Part shown: positions 26,101 to 38,100 of the stretch, piece by piece
Layout: every line of letters starts with the position of its first letter
Numbering within the stretch: the stretch's first letter is position 1
Assembly: GCF_030272615.1 (NCBI RefSeq)
Contig: NC_081414.1
Coordinates: forward strand, 239,789,233-239,853,232
Direction of reading: 5' to 3'
Origin: Cryptomeria japonica
Lineage: Eukaryota; Streptophyta; Pinopsida; Cupressales; Cupressaceae
Length of the DNA: 64,000 nt
Notes under the pieces: model-generated
What the model saw: the letters and a program-made list of their open reading frames with translations, nothing else
What the model was told of the DNA's origin: nothing
The model's database searches: none
Position numbers and translations under genes: made by a program

Positions 26101-29100
26101 ATAATGAAACTTAATAGCAAACCAAAACCCAAGAACGGAAATTACTATTCTTTTTAATGAAACTTTAATATAAGAAATTCAAAGTTCAAACTGCATCACA
26201 CAATTGTATGCATAGGCATAATCTTTAGAATATATATATCATACTTGTTAACCATCAGTAGTGAGGCAGATAATTCCCGATAATTTAGAAGGTATTCATA
26301 TCCACCTTTAGAGTTTTATCTTCTGGGGACATTGATGGTAGTCCATACTCCACATTGCCACAAGATCATTCTATAAAGATGGGCTTAGTGAAAATACTTC
26401 ATACAATTGAGATGACAAGGGAAAAGAACAAAGATACAAAAAGTACAAATGGTAAATGGGTGTTTCTAAGAACTTGTCTATCATGTCAAAGCAATTTGTT
26501 GTACTTCAGTTAACAGAGCAGTTTACTACAGCTATCTTTCTTTAGTTCATTCCAAAAGCTTGTATCTGGTCACATCAAAAGCAGTGTTGTTAGCTCAGGA
26601 ATGCATGGCTGACAAGTCACTTCTCACAGTAAGGTACTCTGAGTGCTAGCCGAACCCACAATTAACAGCAGAGAACTAGTTTGATAATTTTCCTGTAGAA
26701 AAAATGGCATGCAGATTATTTACATAAGAACCTGAGCAAAATGGAACAGGTTGTAGAATCTAGTCGGACTAGTTAGATTTGTTATTAGAGGGTTGCTGCT
26801 TATCTCTGGAGTATATTTCTACAGAGTTGAAACTGAGAGCTATGGGGGGAAGCAAAAATCTACTTGTCATTATGTGGATTTTATAGTATGGATTTTTCAG
26901 CTATGTTTCATGGTAATTGTGGACATTTCATCCATCTGTGAGTCTTTTACTTCACAAAAATTGCTAGAGCACACCAGATTATCTGATGATTGTTAAAAAA
27001 AGAAAACAGCGATACATACAAATCTCTTAAGACATAACTAACTCCTAGAGATGATGATCTTAAAAAGAGCAATAATTTACTATTCAGAAGATTGCACCAA
27101 GGCATAAAAACCATGTATTAAATAGCCAATGCTTTTATTATTTGACAGCAAACCTGCAATAACCAGTGAAACATCCATTTCTCCATCAGGAATCTGCTCT
27201 GAAATGCCTTTGGAGGCTTCCTTTGACATTACCGTGGCAAATGCTAATATTGCCAACTCAATATTTTTCTTCCTTTCAAAACGATTGATTGACAGAAATT
27301 TGGGCCTGGAAAAGGAATCCAAGAAGAATATGTATAAGACTTCAAGTAGAATACAAAATATCATTATCTTGCATCAACACCTGAAGTTCTCTTTTTATGG
27401 TAACAAAATTATTGGAAATCAATAGGTATAAAAATAAGAAGATTCAGAAAAAGAGTCTTTTAAGTTGGCTTCATAAATATATTTTAAAATATTCTAATCA
27501 ATGGAAAATGTATAGGGTTCCTGTCTGAAATAAATCAGCAATCAATGAAATATCATATTCAATCAATTTTAATCATTCTACATTTTATTTTATTAAATCT
27601 CATATATTAAGGATATGCTCCAATACCAATTCTTGAGTTAATTGCATTTCCATGTGATTGATGGATTTATTGTTTTCATCTCTCAAAGCTTTGCTCGTCA
27701 TTTATCCTAATCATCTAGGCTCAACATATTTTGGTTTTTCACTACAAAAGGCCAAATTTTGAAAAAATAAAAGAACTGATGTCAATCATGAAGATTATAA
27801 TTTGGAACATAAAGACCATCAATTCTGAATCCAAGGTACAAAAGCTCCAAAGATAAGAACAAAAAAATGTTAAGGAAAATGTTAAGATACTAATATACCT
27901 ATTGAAGATATATATATTGGTAGTCTTCAAAATCTGTGGCTGGCAATTGCTTGTCTGGTTACTAATCTTTCAGAGCCTTGAGAAGAAATTACCATTCTCT
28001 ACAACTGAGTTCACTGATCTGTAAACAAGGTAGATTTTCCACTCCATCTTATCAATATGAGTCTCTGATGTCGCAATCAATGCTCAACTGACATTTTTGA
28101 AGAAAACTTGCATAACACAAGCCTTAGAATCCTATTTGTTGGCTCACAAAATTGGAACCCCCAATTCTAAGCAATGAACCGCAAACATCTAGACCCAGTG
28201 ATCAAATCAATCTAGACAAAGGGAGAAACCTATGATAAAGTGATAACAATTAAGGGACAATACATTATATATATATATATATATATATCACTGGATTTAT
28301 AAAGGCAAAAACACTCATAAATCTTCTTCAGCAAACTGAACCACAGACCGAGCATGGACCCAAACCTGGAGCAGACTTGGACCCGCATCCAGGCTCCCCA
28401 CCCTAAACCCAATAATTTATGTTGAAACTAAATTTTGATGGAGCTTCTCGAGGCAATCCAAGCCCATCTAGAGCTGGCTGCATTCTACAAGAACACTTTT
28501 TACCTCCAATCTACCTCTAGTTTCCGATACTAACAATGAGGTTGAGATCCAGGCTCTTCTTCATGGATTGAAGTTATGTGAAACAAGGCAGGCTACGCAT
28601 TTGAAAATTGAAGGGGATTCTTCAGTGGTTATTAATGTTGTTTGCCATCCCTCTACTCCTAGTTGGCAACTACAAGCATTCCACGAAGAAATTCTAACCA
28701 TCTTGGAGCGAATCCCTTATTACATGGCAAATCACATCTTTCGAGAGTCCAACTCAGAAGCTGACTCACTCCCCAGCATAGTTGTTGATGGAATAGCCAC
28801 CTTTACCTTGATTCCTAGTTAGCCCAAAGTACAGGGTGATGATCAAGTACTGGAGAGATGACGGTTTCATTGATGTCATTAGGTACAACACTGGTTGTCT
28901 TTTCCAAGGCGAGAGCTAGCATGTCTCCTTCCCTTTTGCCTTCATTTTAGTCACCTCTAACTTGGTGAACCTTGTACTGATAACACCATTCTTTGCCACA
29001 CTAGCAAGTGGCATTTTGTGTCAACGATCACTTAGACCCCTGTCGTGTCACCAACTTAAATTTATTCTCCACAGTTTATAAGATTTCTATTTGTACTAAT

Positions 29101-32100
29101 TAAGTGCAGCCTTTAAATGTTTCAAGGTTGCATTTACAGCAACCATTATCTTCACTAAAATATAGCGCTTTGGCTTGCTCAACTCGTGTAAGATGCAGCC
29201 ACATTTGGCTATAAAAGGTCCGAACATGATGTTTTTAGGCATTTGGCTTTTGGGTTCAGATAAGATCAATCTTGGAGGTGAGATGGACGATTCACACTCT
29301 TCTTAGGCCAGTGAGCCCTCGTAAGAAAATGGTGTATCTCAGCTTCATCACTGACCAACAATTGAAGATAGTTTTCCTGGCACCAAATGGCTTAATGTTG
29401 GAAGCCATCAAAATGGTTTTGGGTGCACTAGGTCAACACTAATATTCCGTCAAGGTTTGTAGCCTCCTTGTTGGACTTGGGAGATCCCAAGGGGAGGGTG
29501 TTGGCACTAGCTCAATCATTGGTGCAATTTGACTTTCTAGGCGAATTAGATATGGTGTGATCGACAACTTGTTCGGGGGTTGGTATTGTTGGTGTTGGAA
29601 ATAAGCCACACCCGGACCGACGATGGACTGGTCCAAGAGGGGCCAGTAGCTCAGTGGTAGAGCACTCCAGTAGCGTATGGAAGGTCCTAGGTTCGAGTCC
29701 TAGCTGGTCCATGTCTCAACAGGGTATCAGAGTCAAGTCCAGGCTAGAAGCCCCAAGCACACGAGAGGTGTGGCTTAAGGGGGGGTGTTGGTGTTGGAAA
29801 TAAGCCACACCCGAACCGATGATGGACTGGTCCAAGAGGGGCCAGTGGCTCAGTGGTAGAGCACTCCAGCAGCGTATGGAAGGTCCTAGGTTCGAGTCCT
29901 AGCTGGTCCATGTCTCAACAGGTATCCCCAACACAACTAATATCCCATGATTTCTCACTCATGGAACATCGCAATGGAGCGGCTGAAGGTTGTTCATTTC
30001 TCAAAAAGATAATGGATATAGGATGCAGCATGTAATGTCCCCTACTAGGAGGTTGCCAATTCCTGTAACTTAATAATAGTTCTGGTCTGATCTGATCGAT
30101 GATCCTGTCACTAGATGCTTTTCACTCCTTTCCTTTATATCTCTCAATGTTAGGGAGAGGTCACACCTCTTCATTATGGATGCCATTTGGCAAGAGACAC
30201 ACCCTTTCACCATTAGCACCCTTTGAAAGAGTGCAACTCTTCATTACTTCTGCCCTTTGAAAGAGACGCAACCTTTCACAATCAGATCTGCACTTCTTGT
30301 TTAAATCGGATTTGCACTTCTGATTCCCAAATTATCCCCCTTCTCAAAATGAGGTTCTCTTCTCCCTTTTATATCCCATGTTTGAGGGAGTCGCAACTTT
30401 TCCTTCCATGTCTTTTGACCATTCATTAACTTAATTAAATTTTAATTATATTTAATTATATTATTTTATATTTTAATTTAAATTTTATTTTTATTCTTTT
30501 CTATTTTAATATTGTTATTATTATTTATTATTAAATTCTATTCCAAAGTGGGGACATTACAAAGCATCTTGCATAAATGGTTATCCACATAATCCAAAAA
30601 AAACTTGAGTTTGATTCTTTTGTTCCAGTTTTGGTTTTTGTCCTCGATGTTTAAATTTGATACAATTTATGGCTGTAGAAATTAGCAAGGAGGAGTTGAC
30701 GTGGATTTGAAATAGCAGGTAATTAAAAACATAGAAGAGACAACACTGGGGAAAGAGAATAGAGAAGGGAAACATAGCAGTTTGGGAAGAGACTTGTCTC
30801 AAAAACAAACAAAAGTTTGCTTGAAAAGCAGAGCACTCAAAAGGAGGGTACAGAAGAAGACGAAATGACATATATTCTGGTGAACAGGTTGGCGCTTGAA
30901 TTGAGCAAGGGAATATGAAAGGCTTGTTGTAAATTAAAGAAGATAGGTGGCAAAGCGTAGCTGAAAGAAAGAAGCAGAGAATACAGAATTTCGCCCAAGG
31001 GAGAAAATGGAGGGCATAATATGAAGAGTTTAAAAAAAAAATGTAGATTAATAGATCTATAGAGGGGGCATGAAGCGGAGAAAAGTGAGGGGGAAAAAGA
31101 TCAGTAGGGCGCAACAAAGAAAGCCATTGATAGTGCTGGAAAAGAAAAATTGGAGCGCTTAAGTTAGTGGATAGAGGCACAGGGAATGAGTAGATGCTCT
31201 AAAAACAAAAGAAAATTTAATCATTAATTTATTAGCAAAGAAAGCAAGTTTTGAAATTTACCAAAAAGCCACACAGGAAAGAAGATGGTGTGAATGGATT
31301 GAAACAGCGGGTGCAAACAAGAGAAGAGGGAGTGCGCATAGAGAGTGAAAATGGAGGATGAGTGTGCAAGGAACGAGGATTTTTTGAATGAGAGACAGAC
31401 AGAGAAATTTGTAGAGAATTGTTGCCTGAGGAAAGAAAAGTGTGATAAAGATAAGAGTTCGAAAGGGAGTCGCGTAGGAAGGAAACAAGTGTCCAATTTG
31501 AATGCAGAGGTTGAATGTGGTAGAAAAAGGAAATTGTGTGGTTTGAGATGTGATTTGGACATGAATGTAGTTTTGACATATTGAAAGAAGACTATTTAGC
31601 TTGTTTTACAAACTGCAGATCTGTAGAACGGCACAATAGTTATTGTTTGAGAAGAATACTATGAAGGAAAGATAGGCACTTCAAATGAAATGGTAAGGTG
31701 AAGTTTAAAAGATAGATGGAGTAAAATGGATGTGTGTGGAGTTGATTTTAACAAGAAAGTAAGCAGATCTCTTTTGAAGATGTGTGGGCAGAGATTTAAA
31801 AAGGAAAAGAGTATGTGTGGGGCAAGAGATAGATATGGAGAGGCCACACAAGGAATGGAGAAAAGTTTTCGCAAATTAAATAAAATGTGGTCGAAGGTGT
31901 AGATGATAGATATTGAATAGAATGTAATCTCTAAAGAAGACAGAATGAAATTTTGAGAATATATATTTGAAGTCGATATAGTTTGTAATTGTTGTGAGTT
32001 TTATGTAAGTTGTTATGTGGAAGTGAGTTTATTGTAGAACTGACAATTAGTGTAAGTTTAGATTGAGTTAGCTGTGAGTCCAGGCTTATCACCAGACTTG

Positions 32101-35100
32101 TCTGCATTATTTGGTATCAAATCAAGTTAATTGGCTAGGATAATTTGCTTGGAAGAACAGAGGAGAGAAAAGTAGCTAGAGAAGATTATGTGCAAACATC
32201 CTCGGATCAAATAATTGCAAAAGTGAGTTTGTTATCCTCCAGCATAGGTCAAGGCTGTGTAGAAGGTGCACCAAAGAGAACTGTGTCTTTCAGAAACCTG
32301 TCTATTAAGTAGAGGAAAGCAAGAGTGAGTTTGTTGAAAGGAGAACCTGTGACTAGAGGGATGAGTGAATATCTAAGAGAATTGACAAAGAGTAAGAAGA
32401 TGAATTCGAAGAGGAGGATGAGCTGGGTCATGAGGAAACCCATCATAATTCCATTTTTAGAACAATACTGGGAAGAAGTGGAAAATAGGAAGCTCTGTGA
32501 AGAATTGGAAAAGATCCAGATGAGCTTAGGTGTATTTTTAAAGAAGATTGAAGTGGAAGAGAGAAGACTAGAAGAGAGATATGGGAAGAAGAAAATTCTT
32601 TTGAAAGAGGACAGTTGCAGCCCTTGGATGGAAGAAAAATGGAAGAAGAAAGATGTGAGAGCAGCCCAAACAAGTGCATATGGTGCAAGTAAGGAGAAGC
32701 AATGAAATGAAGAGAAAAGAGAGGAGAAAATGATCACAGCGGACCATCAATTAGTGAGTGAACGCAATGAGTCTAAAGAGGGTGAAGGTATTTTACAGGC
32801 TGGCTGAGGTAGAAGAGCAAGAAGCTCAGAAGGTGGTGGACTTGGAGGTTCCTAGATTTGATATAGGAGTTGATGAAGGTAATAATAATCATCTGCTGAA
32901 AGACGAGATGAGAAGAATAGGAAGATTCTTTGAAGGAGAAGTGTCAGATGAACTTGAGAATGTTGTTAAAATATGTCTCTTTATAGACATGATGGTGGAG
33001 AATGAGGAGGTTGTATGTGCAAAAGAAGTTGCAGAAGAAATTGATGAAGCAAAAGTTGAAGCAATCGTTGGTCCTTTGGAGGACACACAAGTATTGAAAG
33101 AAATAATGCAGCAGAGTGCAAGAGAAGAAATGGAAACCATTGATTTCCATAATATTGGCGATGGTAATTTGTGTGCAGATATAGCAGTTGTGGATTGGTA
33201 TATAGGTGTTGCAAGAGAGAAAGGTTTGTATGACGTTTGTGTAGAAACAAATCCGTGGAGGTAGATGGGCTGCAGGGGGGTCTTATCCCACAAAGAGGGG
33301 AAAGGAAGGAAGATATTCTAGGCAGAGGAGGATCGGTTATAGTGAGTTAATTCTCACAACGGAGGAAGATGAAAGTGGAATGTTGGAGGTGTTCAGATCA
33401 GGAAGGAAAAAATGATGCATAAAGATTTGGAGGAAGAGTTCTGACAACAATAGACAGAAAATTGTCAGCAAAAAAGAGACTGGTAAGCAGATTTGGTAGA
33501 AGAAAACAAGCAGACTACCAAAAAGATGCTAGAAAAGACGATAGAAAGGCAGATACTCAACTCCACTTTGAGAGCTATGCTCACAAATTTCCTACCCAAC
33601 ATGTCTAATGCAAGAGCATCCCAAGTAAATAGTTATACGCATTGTCCAAATATACTTGAGCTTGATTCTTTTGTTCCAGTTCGGTTTTTGTTCTCAGTGT
33701 TTAAGTTTGATGCAATTTATGTTTGGAGAAATTAACAAAACGTCAATGTTGATTTGAAAAGGAAAGGAATTAAAAAAATAAAAGAGACAACACTGGAGAA
33801 AGAGAATAGAGAAGGGAAACATGGCAGTTTGAGAAGAGATTTGTCTCAAAAACAAACAAAAATTCCCTTGAAAGAGCAAAGCTCTCAAAAGGAGAGCACA
33901 AAGGAAGACAAACAGGTTGGCGCTTGAATTGAGCAAGGGAATATGAAAGGCTTGTTGTAGATTAAAGAAGACAGATGGCAAAGCATAGCTGAAGGAAAGA
34001 AGTAGAGCATACAAAAGTTCGCCCAAGGGAGAAAAAGGGGCACATAATATGAACAGTTTAAAAAAAATTGCAGATTAATAGGTGCAAAGCTGAGCAACGT
34101 GAGGGGGGGAAAAGACAACAGGGTGCAGCAGAGAAAGCCATTGATAGAATTGGAAAAGAAGAAAAACTGGACTGCTTAATTAAATGTATTAATTTTCCAC
34201 AATACATAATAGTTATTGATGTTGTTTTTGGTTTTGATTCTGTAATTTTTTGCATCAAAACAAAGGTGCAGGGAGTGAGTGAGTAGATGCTTAGGGAGTG
34301 ACTGAGTAAATACTCTGAAAATAAAGGAGAATGTAATCATTAATTTATTAGTGAAGAAAGCAAGTTTTGAAAATTACTAAAAGTGGAGAGAACTGTATTA
34401 GTGTAAGCCATGCAGGAAAGATAATGGTGTAGATGGATTGAAGCAGCAAGTGCAAACAAGAGAAGAGGGAGTCCGCACAGAGAATGAAGGTGAAGGAAAA
34501 GTGTGTAAGGAATGAGGAGGAGGTTTTGAATGAGAGACAGAGAGAGGAAGCTGCAGAAAATTGGTGCATGAGGGAGAAAAAGAGTGACAAAGATAAGAGT
34601 TTGAAAGGGGGCTGCGTAGGAAGAAAACAAGAGTCCAATCGGGGTGCAGAGGTTGAATGTGGTAGACAAAGGAAATTGTGTGGCTTGAGGTGTGATTTGG
34701 GCAGGAATGTGGTTTTCACATATTAAAAGAAGACTGTTTAGTTCGTTTTTCAAACTGCAGATTGGTAGAGCAGTTATTGTTTGAGGAGAATAGCATGAAG
34801 GGATGACAGACATTTCAAATGGAATCGTAAGGTGAAATTTAAAAGATAGATGGAGTAAAATGGATGTGTGGCGTTGATTTTATGAAGAAAGTAAGCAGAT
34901 TTCTTTTGAAGATGTGTGGGCAGAGATAAAAGAAGAAAATAGTATGTGTATGGCAGGAGATAGATACAAAGACAACACACAAGGAATAGAGAAAAGTTTG
35001 TGCAGATTAAATAAAATGTGGTCAGAGGCGTAGATGAAAGATATTGAACAAAACATAATCTCTGAAGATGACAGAGAATGAAATATTGGGAATGTCGATT

Positions 35101-38100
35101 TGAAGTCCGTATAATTTGTAATTGTTGTGAGTTTTATGTAAGTTGTTGTTATGTGGAAGTGAGTTTTTTGTACAATTGACAATTAGTATGAGTTCAGATT
35201 TGGGTTACCTACGAGTCTGGGCTTATCCCTGGGACTTGTTTGCATCAATATAGAACCAACTCAAGGCACGGAATGGATGCATGCCTTCATCACAAGGTGG
35301 TGAAGGAGCAGCAGCCCAAGGAACCTGGTGAGAAGCAGTCTCCTGCGTTGGAGATATGAATTTGACACTGTGGGCCTCTGTTCTCTGTGACCCATCCCAA
35401 TATAAATATGTTTTTGCTAATAAGTGTATTCAGGAAATCTGCCCGTGTCAGGGGCTTTTGTATCCTCAGTTACTTAGTTGATTATCAGCTCATCTAAAGC
35501 AGCTTTTGCAATAGGAAAACTTACCAGTTTGATGTAATATTTCCGCATGTATAAACTTTCTGCTATCAATATAAATATACATACTGCTTACTGGTCAAAA
35601 AATAACCCCATTACCTCTCCTAGAGTTTCAAAATGGATTCCTACACCTACTTGCAAAGACGGACCTCAGTTTGGCCCACAGGTCCAAGAAAATGCTTGAA
35701 AACCCAAAGAGACCAACCCAGAAAATTATGATTTATTGCAAATGAAAAATGCTCGGATTGGACATATGTTGACAGATGGCTGAATCTTGCACCTTTATCT
35801 GCATTTGCAAATGGGCATAAGAGGATATGCCAACAAAAACCTTTACATTTCAACTCCTTACTCAGCCCAGCAAAATAAACAATGCATTTCCCTCAATGAT
35901 CTGGAAAGATTTCTCATTAAAAAAATTTAACCACAGCAAGTAAAACCCTTCCCCTGTAGCACACATTTAATTAGGCAGAAAAAACAATTTTCCTCCAAAA
36001 GAGTTGACTCCCGACACATGACATGTCTTCGCAAAAAATTTTGTTTCCAAATCTTCTTACTCTAACCTGCCTGCAAAATATTTGACTTTCCTGGACATAA
36101 ATTTACCCACTCACATTACAAAGTTGGCATGAAATTTCCAGAGGGAAAATGCGCTTCATAGCTCTGCTCTGTAAATATTTGCCAATATGTAAACCTCCAT
36201 TTTACCATTTATAAACATTTAACATATTTCAGCATCTATATAGAAATATTTGCTCTCAAAGTTATCATTTCCCATGAAAATATTTAATTTATCTTTCACC
36301 TGCCCTACACTTACTTTATAATGAACATAGTAAAATTGATCTTAAAGGCCAAATGGTAGGGCCCACCCTAATTTCTATAGGTAAGTTTTGATTAATTACA
36401 TGACTTAAAGCTCTCTTAAAGATTTTCGCTTAGCCAATAAAATATCATGCCTGTGCTCCACCCATAAGATTCAAAAATCAAAAGCTATGAAAGAAGACCT
36501 TTAAAATCATAGGGCTCAACTATCTGTCAACTAAAACGAAAAATCAAGGATTTAAAAAGCAGTACACAAGACTCACAAGATCAAAGGTGAGAATGAGCTG
36601 CCAGGCATAAAGATTAGGCCCACATCCTAATTTATCCGTTGAACCAACTTCAACAATCCTCCACTTGTATTGTGCCACATAAATGCCTTTGTTTGCATCT
36701 TCTGTTTCTATTGTTTGTTTTTTTGTCACATTGTTCACCAAGCTGAGATGCTACATGACCTCTGTATGCTTGTGCTGCTCTCCATTTCTGCACTACCTTC
36801 TCAAGGGAATGCATTAGAAATAAATCATAGAATTAGCAGTAGATCCTTATCTGCTCAGGTGAAAGCATGACCTCATACTCCACTTATATATTCAGCATAT
36901 ATACATCTTTATCCCTTCTAATATGCAAAAAATGCACGTTTACAAATGTCTGGGAGCTCATTTAATTCATTACATGCACCCCTGCTGTCACAATTGTTGA
37001 TTGTTGTGGGCACATAGTAGAAATATAAATGGGCAATAAACCCTAGTCTGACAACTCAGAAAGTACTCGCCAACTTTTTTACATGCCAATACTTGTGAAC
37101 CATAGGGCCAAGCTTTTGACAATTTTCTGTGAGTTTTTTGCCATGTGCTCAGCAAGTCCAACTTTGCCACTCACTCCACAAAAGATAAATGTGCCATAAC
37201 TGCACTTCAAACACAAAAAATATGCATTTTGGTAGCTTTATAAGCCCTATCTGGTCATGTTAGACAAACACACAAGAATTACATGCCAATACTTGTGAAC
37301 CATAGGGCTAAGCTTTTGAAAATTTTCTGTGAGTTTTTTGCCATGTGCTCAGCAAGTCCAACTTTGCCACTCACTCCACAAAAGATAAATGTGCCATAAA
37401 TGCACTTCAAACACAAAAAGTATGCATTTTGGTAGCTTTATAAGGCCTATCTGGTCATGTTAGACAAACACACAAGAATTACAACATTATAGAGCAAATT
37501 GCAAGGATTTCATAGGTGCTTCAAAGAGTGATTTTCTAGAATTTTGGATTTGCATTTTATTTTTTATTATCTTCCCCCTTTTTTCAAGCATATAAAATAT
37601 TTCTAATTTTCTAGCATGTTAATAATTTGTTGCACATAAAATTGACAAATTTTATTGCTTTAAACTTGATTTATATAAATTTATTTTGCTGATTTACACA
37701 AGCTTATGTGAATCAAATTTTACCTTATATTTTTCCTAAATATAGGGTTTACATTCTAGGGTAAAACCATGTAATTTTTGTCAAATTCATTAGTTCAATT
37801 ACTAATTGATTACCACATTACCATATTAAGTTTTAATTTTTCAAATGCATTTAAACTTAAGATTTTTTTTTGTTAGGTGAAAGTGGCCTAGAGTGCTATA
37901 CCCATATATTAAAACACAAAAATTATCTATACTCGATAGCTCCCTCTAGGAGAGCCACATTTCAAAAATCCACATAGGGTAACTATTATAACAAAACCCC
38001 ATTTGGAGCTAAAAACTAGTGATGACAGTTATCCTATTGTATCCTTTGCACAATTCAAGTTAAAACCAGATAGCAAAAATTATATACAAAATATAAATTT

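Larger units (their letters stand above)
21986..28264. other. ALG2 introns 6/5 around exon 6, mostly featureless
   Basis: Besides the repeat at 23592, the SINE and exon 6, this is AT-rich intron DNA. Short ORFs at 22741 and 25050-25554 lack motifs. AT content peaks at 22.1-22.6 and 24.1-24.5 kb. Confidence 0.6.
29587..29920 (+). mobile_element. 334-bp TRIM-like LTR element with tRNA-like LTRs, copy 1
   Basis: LTRs at 29587-29721 and 29786-29920 are each 135 bp, start TGTTGG, end TCAACA and differ at 4 positions, all transitions. The 64-bp internal region begins with GGGTATCAGAGTC, close to the initiator-tRNA-Met primer site TGGTATCAGAGC, and ends with the polypurine tract AAGGGGGGG just before the 3' LTR. 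Flanks are GGTAT (29582-29586) and GGTAT (29921-29925), a perfect 5-bp target duplication. There is no coding capacity, so it must be mobilised in trans. It lies antisense inside ALG2 intron 5. Architecture matches terminal-repeat retrotransposons in miniature (TRIM). Confidence 0.93.
30562..35247 (+). mobile_element. large non-autonomous LTR element (LARD-like)
   Basis: Two long direct repeats (about 30562-32109 and 33618-35247) match along their lengths, with indels. The left repeat is followed by TTTGGTATCAAATC, a decayed initiator-Met primer site at 32110. The right one ends TTTGCATCA. The 1.5-kb middle has no protease, integrase or RT. Long LTRs with a short non-pol interior fit a large retrotransposon derivative. 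The outer left boundary is uncertain because of the insertion at 30031-30561. Purine-rich LTRs create many spurious minus-strand ORFs. Confidence 0.75.

Noticed and set aside
29640-29711. A functional nuclear tRNA gene
   Set aside because: The anticodon arm has an 8-nt loop and a weak stem, the unit repeats identically placed in four LTRs, and no anticodon can be assigned.
29587-29920. A pair of SINEs rather than an LTR element
   Set aside because: There is no A tail. Ends are TG...CA with 5-bp duplications, and a primer site and polypurine tract sit exactly at the inner LTR edges.
30581-35182. Many minus-strand ORFs of 60-199 codons
   Set aside because: They are rich in Ser, Phe and Leu because the plus strand is AG-rich. 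They overlap in several frames, follow the LTR repeats and have no motifs.
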